Positions 58,451 through 64,000 of a stretch of DNA of 64,000 nucleotides are shown here, one piece after another. The notes beneath the pieces are model-generated. The model saw nothing but the letters and a program-made list of their open reading frames with translations, was not told the DNA's origin and searched no databases. The DNA is from Monodelphis domestica (Eukaryota > Chordata > Mammalia > Didelphimorphia > Didelphidae), in the NCBI RefSeq assembly GCF_027887165.1, contig NC_077235.1, positions 9,929,884 through 9,993,883 of the forward strand, written 5' to 3'. Position numbers and translations under genes: made by a program. How positions within the stretch are numbered: the first letter of the stretch is position 1; the number at the start of each line of letters is the position of its first letter.

Positions 58451-58779
58451 GATGTCACTGTTAGCATACATGTGCTCTCTGGGGTTTTTGAGGTCATGCT
58501 ATCCTACCCTCCACCTCACACCCCTGAAGGTTTTTTGCAATTGGCTAAACTGGACCGACCAGCTAAATGAAACCCAGAAAATTCAGCAGCTCTGACATAC
58601 CTTTTGCTACCTAGCCAGATCGCTAGACCTGCAGGGAATAATCTGCTTAATGAATGACAGATGAAGGAGGAAAATGGCAGCAGTGGAGGGATTAGGGCTC
58701 TGTTCCCATGTTGGGGGCTGCTGGGTAATCAGTGCCAAGTTGTCAGGTAGTGTGTAACTATCTGCCGTCTGCCTGTCCC

Positions 58780-60279
58780 TGTGAAGTCCTGGAAGTGGTA
58801 TGTGGCCCCAGCCATCCTCTGTCCTTGAAAGACTCGTCCGCTTTTTGGCTCATAGCAGAACGTGGTGATTACCAAGGTAAGGGACATGGGTTTGGCTTCT
58901 CTTTTGACATGGAGTATGTGTGCTGGCTGGCCTCCCTACTGACCTGAGATTCTGAGCACTAGGCACACCTCAGTGCTTCTGGTACTGCACAGTCACGGGG
59001 AGGCACAAGTGGGTTCACAATACTCAGTGTGCCCATGTATTTCCCTCATAGGCCGTCCTGCACCCTTCCAAAGTCCTGGAGCTGCAGATGGACAAGCATG
59101 GCTTCCGCATGGAAGTGGGACTGTACATCTCTGTCAGTTGCCCCTTGGAGGGGCACCCTCTCACCTTGACGTCAGCCTGTTTTTTCTCTATTCACATTCA
59201 GGTGCAGGGGACTGGGCAGAGACTCTTATTTGTACCACAGAATCCGCCAATGCCAAGGTATAGTCAGAAAGCAGCCAAGAACCAAGGAAGGGGCCATTAT
59301 AAGCTACCTTGTGAAATTCCTCAAATTCAAGGCCCTTGGCTCCAATACACATCTGCATGCAGAAAGCAAGTGAAGGAACCCCCAGACCTTTGTGGAGAAT
59401 TTTCTCTGACCCTTTTTATCAGGATGGAAGTGGATGGTCTCTTTGGCACAGCCAGTGAGGATGTTTTTCAGTATGTAGTGGCTGTATTGCTGGGAGTGGG
59501 GGGAGCAGGAACCGGGGTCACTCCTTTTGCCTCCAGCCTGAAGGACATTTGGTCCAAGTTTTGGCAGGCTGGCCATACCACCCCAAACTAAAATGATTGT
59601 ACTTTTGGATCAACCCTTCCCGGTTATGAGCTGACCCGCCCCTGGACACTTTCTCAGGGTCCATCCCTTGGAACTGACTCATGAGTAGTTAGGAAGGATT
59701 TTAAGCCACTGCATGTGAGGCACTGTGCCAGTAGCTGAGAGGAACCTCTTCCTTGGAGGTAACTGGAAGTGAGGGTAGCAGGAATGACTTTTATAAGGGT
59801 GTTTGAACAACAGAAACCCCCCAGTGCCCAAAAGCAGCCAAGACCGCAGCTTGGCAAGCAGGCTTCTAGCCACCAAAAAACCAGCTTCAGCTGCTTCACT
59901 CCCCTGATTGTCTTCATCTCCAGCTGGATCCTCCTGGGACACCAAATCAGACACTTTCCAAGGGTTGTCTAGAGGACCAGGGGAAGTTGTTTCAGGACTC
60001 CATAGAAACTCAAGCTATTAGCAGATCAAAGCTGGGCTTTACTCATTTGGCCCTTATAAGCCCCCTTGACGCTATGTCTGACATGTTCACCAAGGTAAAC
60101 CAAGGATAGGGTTGTGCTCTCTTTCATGGGTTTGATTTATTTCTACTGGATCTGCAGGGATATGGGTGCCTTTGTCTGATTCAGTGACCTGCCGGCTTCC
60201 CTCCAATAGGAGATGGTAGAGTTTGGAAAAGTGGGTTTCTTAATCCAGAGGCTCTTTCTCACCAGGTTGGACAACAACA
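58780..60279 (+). pseudogene. NOX1: NOX1 (NADPH oxidase 1), decayed, intron-bearing copy
   Basis: Four exon remnants lie in order on the plus strand. A (58780-58876): KSWKWYVAPAIL, then ERLVRF, then VVITK before a GTAAGG donor. B (59052-59257): after [51 protein letters not shown] (59423-59590): after [26 protein letters not shown] and [14 protein letters not shown] (60135-60279): IYFYWICRDMGAF, EMVEFGKVGFL and RLFLT. These are the FAD- and NADPH-binding half of NOX1, which makes superoxide at the plasma membrane. Exon A has two small deletions that shift the frame. Exon B lost 12 bp before the FAD motif (LEWHPFT reads LEGHPLT), lost the PEED codons and has a 1-bp shift. Exon C has extra residues in its Gly loop and a stop soon after. 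Exon D has two stops. Introns show it is the original locus, not a retrocopy. Position next to XKRX supports NOX1 over CYBB or NOX3. Confidence 0.85.
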
Positions 60280-60299
60280 CTGTGAGTTCCCAACATTGT

Positions 60300-60575
60300 T
60301 TTTAATTGAATTTTTATTAATGCCTTTTGTTTGTACATCATGGTCATTTCTAGGTATTTCCCCAACTCCACAATCCATATGTTAGTCTTCTCTTGCAACA
60401 AACAAAAGGAAGCAAAATCAACCAATGAGTTGCATAAAATAACATTCCGCTCCCGTAGTCCTCACCTCTACCCAAAGGAGAGAGATCTATGTCCTCATTG
60501 CTGCTCAAGGCCCAGCATTCAGTTCTGTCTGGTAATTATTTTAATTCACATTGTTGTAGGATCGTGTCATATAAT
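60300..60575 (-). mobile_element. Old L1 3'-end fragment, minus strand
   Basis: ATGCCTTTTGTTTGTACATC, ACATTCCGCTCCCGTAGTCC and TCACATTGTTGTAGGATCGT recall the old L1 3' end also seen at 20645-21115. Confidence 0.5.
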
Positions 60576-60583
60576 TGAAAATC

Positions 60584-63500
60584 TGTTACCCTAAAAAAGA
60601 ACTACATTTCCTGGGAGCCCACTGACTTCCTGTCATTACATACTTCCTGTAGACAGAGGATATTAACAAGTGGGCTGTCCTCTTGGGACTCTTTACTTCC
60701 TGTCCTGAGCTTGGTGGTGGTAAGATGGGTGTTTGAACTGGCTGATCAGCCATGGGCACATGGTTTTTATTTTGTATCCTCTTTATTCCTTGACCCTAAT
60801 AATCATTAATAAATCTCCTAAAATATAATATTTTATTGTTGAGATTTAATTTTAATTCTTACTTTTTGGCAACCATGAAGGGATGAGAAAAACTCAATTT
60901 TTTAAAAAAGATGGCCTAAATTTTTAAGCCACATTTCTCCTGCCAAGGCTTTTTGCCCACCCCACCCACCCTCCCTCACAAACTCCAAGAGAACTCTGAA
61001 GCTGCAGCTTTACTTCTTCAGTCCCTACTTTTTGCCTGGTCATCCTCCCAATGGGCCTGGCTGATTTCAGTTTGAGGACTCTTGCCCATCTGCTTGAGCC
61101 CATGTTCGTGCTCCTTATTCCTCACTGCTGCCTATCCTACTTGCTCCTAGTCCTTCTCCTGTTCCTGCTCCTGCCCTGGCCCCAGCCCCGACTTTGTTCC
61201 TGCTGGTAGCTGTTGCTGTATCTTCAAAACTTACAAACCTGGGAGCCAACTGGTAAAAAATGGGGTGTGTTTTCCTTAGGCAACAATAAGCCTCCTAACT
61301 CCCTCTCCACGTGGCTGTGGAACCAAACTGTTCCCTAGCATTTTTCCTCAGGTGGGGAAGGGGAAGGGAAGAAGTTTTTACTCTACCAAAAAGGAAGTAA
61401 AAATTACAAGCATGGTATACTCTATGAAAGAGTAGTACCTTGCCTATTTCAAACAGCTTCTACCATTGATGAGTTCATTGATCCTTTCACTTATCTTGCC
61501 TGAGACTCAGGGGAGGAATTCATCTCCCTACAACCCTTTGCCATTTGGGCCTACCCAGTCTGGGATTCCTCAAACCCATCTTCTCCCTCACTATGGGAGA
61601 TTCTAGGAAAGAAACTTTAAAGAGACTGGAGGTGAAAACTTTAAGCCTCTTCAGACTTCATTGTTTTATTAAAGTGCCTTTATTTTATTGTACTTTGCTT
61701 ATTGCCTGCTTTAAGATTTAATTTTGTTGTTTCAAGTTCATATATTAATGTATTCAATATTATTGTTACACTGAATCAGTTTATCTACTATGTTTTAACT
61801 ACAGTTATATTGTTACCTTTCCCCTATAACTATACTGAACAAATATTATTGAATAAGCCCATAAAAAAGTTTTTTCTTCCATTTTGGCTTTAATTGTCAC
61901 ATAGATGATGGATGGACTTCATCAAAACTGGTTATAGTTGTATAACAACCTTTGGAAAACTTAATGAGCTAAATATCTCAAACTCATTTTAAGGGTTCTT
62001 TAGACATGAATTTTAAGATTTTTTTTCAACAACTCTGACTGATCATTTTGCCTGCCTCTGAGTTATTTGTAACAAGAGGTAAAAAGTCCATTTTAGTAGC
62101 TGTAAATGGAGTGCAATTATAATCCCCACCTCCTGCATTTGTAAAAAGGTGAATGAATGGGACATGACAGTTTTATACCAAAGGAGCTGGGAAGTTGATC
62201 CCAGGGCATGATATCCCTGGATGGCCCCTAAGAGGAAACATCTCTCATCTGTAACTCTTCTGCTTATTCTACTCTTCCCCCAGAATGATCTAGATTTTTG
62301 GTGACTTTTTAGACCCAACATCAACAGTACAAAGGGTTTTTTTTTTCTTTCTAGATTCCTCTGCCACATTTTTGTAATGATGGCAGTAATAGATTTTTAA
62401 AAATATCTCAGCCAAGGTTGTAAGATTGCAACACCTGAAAAACTTGTGACAAGTATCTATTAGCTTTAAATGTCATATAGCAGACTCATGTGAATCCTAA
62501 TGGTAATGGGCTTGTTTGCTATTGTCATTAAATGGGCTATTATAACTTTGGGGATATTGATACTTTTTGAATGTGCATTACTTATATTACTGTTCTTTAT
62601 AAAAAACTGTTACTTTGTAAAACTCATTTGCTTGCACTCACAGTGGATCATGGACAGGTTTGAAGGACATGGATCTCATTTTTGGGGTGAGAAACCTTTG
62701 TACTCTATCTTTCCTTAGCCGACACAGTGTGTCCATGATGGTAAGCTATATATTTTTGATTTTAAAAAATTTATTATTGTTTTTTGCTTGCTTGTGCAAT
62801 ATACTATTTCGGTTTTCTTTCTGTTTTTTGTATTTGAAGCACATGTTACCAGTATTGGGAAGATTTCTTTAACTTTTTTGATTTTGCAGTAATATAAGTT
62901 TAAATTAAAGTTGCTATAATATTAATGCATACCCAAAAAGCTTTAGACTATAAAAATGCCATTGATTGTTTAAAGAAAAAAATTATGGGACCTTGCTTAA
63001 TGATTCTGTCTGATTCCAGGAGAAGGGAATACAAAAAGAGCCATTACATAGTACCAAGGTAACACAAAGCTACTTGCATAGTAGCACAAGGTCAAAGAGA
63101 CCAAACCAATCCTATGTGGATTGATGATATTCTGTGCAAAGAGTGCAAGGACTTGATCATATATGAGACTCAAGGTTGCATCTGTTTAACATGCATTAAA
63201 ATGCAGGACTTCCTTATAACACACACTCTATATCAAATACAAAACATCAATTGTTCTGGCTCCAGTATCCCTGAGAAAAATACATAAAAAAGACCAAATA
63301 ATGCTATTTCCATTTGCTGCAAAAATCTAGTTCCTTTTTTCTCATAGTATGGCAACTTCCTGTAGTCTTGGCTGCAAATGGGTAAGTGAAATATTACTGC
63401 ATTTGTCCTACAGACTTGTGGGATAATTACTTTAATTGGGCCCTGATTCAAGGACCTGTTATAGGTTTATTTTACCTTTATTTAGAATTTTTACACATAA

Positions 63501-63990
63501 GACTTTGATAGTCTATATTTCATCCAAAGGTTATCTTTTCTCTTATTTTTATTTGGATTTTTGGATGTTTTTTATTTCTCTTGCCCATTGATTCATATAC
63601 CTCATAACTCAGCCATGCACCCCTAAGTGATCCCTGTGTTTTTTCAACACCATCTTCAGGGGGGAATGTATTATTATTCTAAAATGCAAAGTTTAAATTC
63701 TTTTTGAGAGTAATTTTAGAATAAGAAACATGTTACCTCTTCTCCAAATCCAGAAAGTGAACTGTTTGGAGAAGGCACCATGAAGATGCCTCCACAGACC
63801 ACACACTGCACCAGAAGATCCAGAGTGAACTTTGGGATATGGTGATTTGAACTGTGTGGGGTTGAATGCATTTGTTTTTGTATGTATACTCTTATGCCGA
63901 AGGGGACTGTGCCCTAACTGGCTTTTTGTCAGTGCGCCCAGCAATTATTGGTTTTGTTCTCTTTTCTTCTTGTCCTCAAATTATTGTAAT
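60584..63990 (+). mobile_element. Fossil ERV-like element, partial, running to the window edge
   Basis: An LTR-like head begins TGTTACCC at 60584, with CATTAATAAATCT as poly(A) region. It ends near 60864, followed by TGGCAACCATGAAGGGAT at a position fitting a tRNA primer-binding site. GC-rich leader-like sequence follows to about 61650. AT-rich sequence with a few hydrophobic short frames (61700-63650) may be from an env-type region. A polypurine-like AGGGGGGAATGT sits at about 63656. No pol region is recognisable, so a large internal part is absent. It is broken and old, with family unassigned. Confidence 0.45.
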
Positions 63991-64000
63991 TTCAAAGTTG

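Noticed and set aside
62500-62872. Short hydrophobic frames as a host membrane-protein gene
   Set aside because: They lie in AT-rich sequence of the ERV-like region, are short and overlapping, and have no host homology that I recognise.

Overview
The window reads as mammalian nuclear DNA, most likely from a marsupial X chromosome. Host genes have introns, and nearly all the rest is interspersed repeats. The young tRNA-derived SINE (about 200 bp, eight copies, several with intact target-site duplications) together with MAR1-like CORE-SINEs is a combination I know from marsupials. The species cannot be fixed from the sequence alone.

Layout. (1) 1-15 kb: the last two coding exons of XKRX (plus strand), joined across a 7.8-kb intron in matching reading phase; exon 1 lies left of the window. 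The intron and 3' flank hold old CR1/L3, L2 and L1 3'-end fragments, CORE-SINEs and a small hAT-like element. (2) 15.7-29.2 kb: a long purine repeat, then L1 copies in both orientations, one interrupted by a solo LTR with a 5-bp target duplication. (3) 30.2-34.3 kb: a 1.9-kb pyrimidine-rich tandem array directly followed by a CpG-rich, intronless 496-codon gene on the minus strand that I do not recognise. (4) 34.3-42 kb: mostly quiet sequence with a hAT-like element and SINEs. (5) 42-56 kb: a nested stack in which an L2 is split by two abutting L1s, followed by a further L1 containing an opposite-strand L1 and SINE. One 460-bp part of that L1 has an abnormal GC-rich divergence pattern, and an LTR follows. 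(6) 56.6-60.3 kb: a MAR1 split by an L1, then a decayed, intron-bearing copy of NOX1 on the plus strand. (7) 60.6 kb to the end: a fossil ERV-like element that runs to the window edge.

XKRX followed by NOX1 on the same strand is, as I remember the human map, the order and orientation at human Xq22.1. The window is therefore that conserved block, with two local novelties: NOX1 looks dead here, and an intronless gene with an acidic middle and an RGG/glycine tail sits between the two. I find no tRNA, rRNA or CRISPR.

All homology calls are from memory of family sequences and were not checked by a search. Repeat edges are accurate to a few bases where a target duplication is quoted, otherwise to tens of bases.
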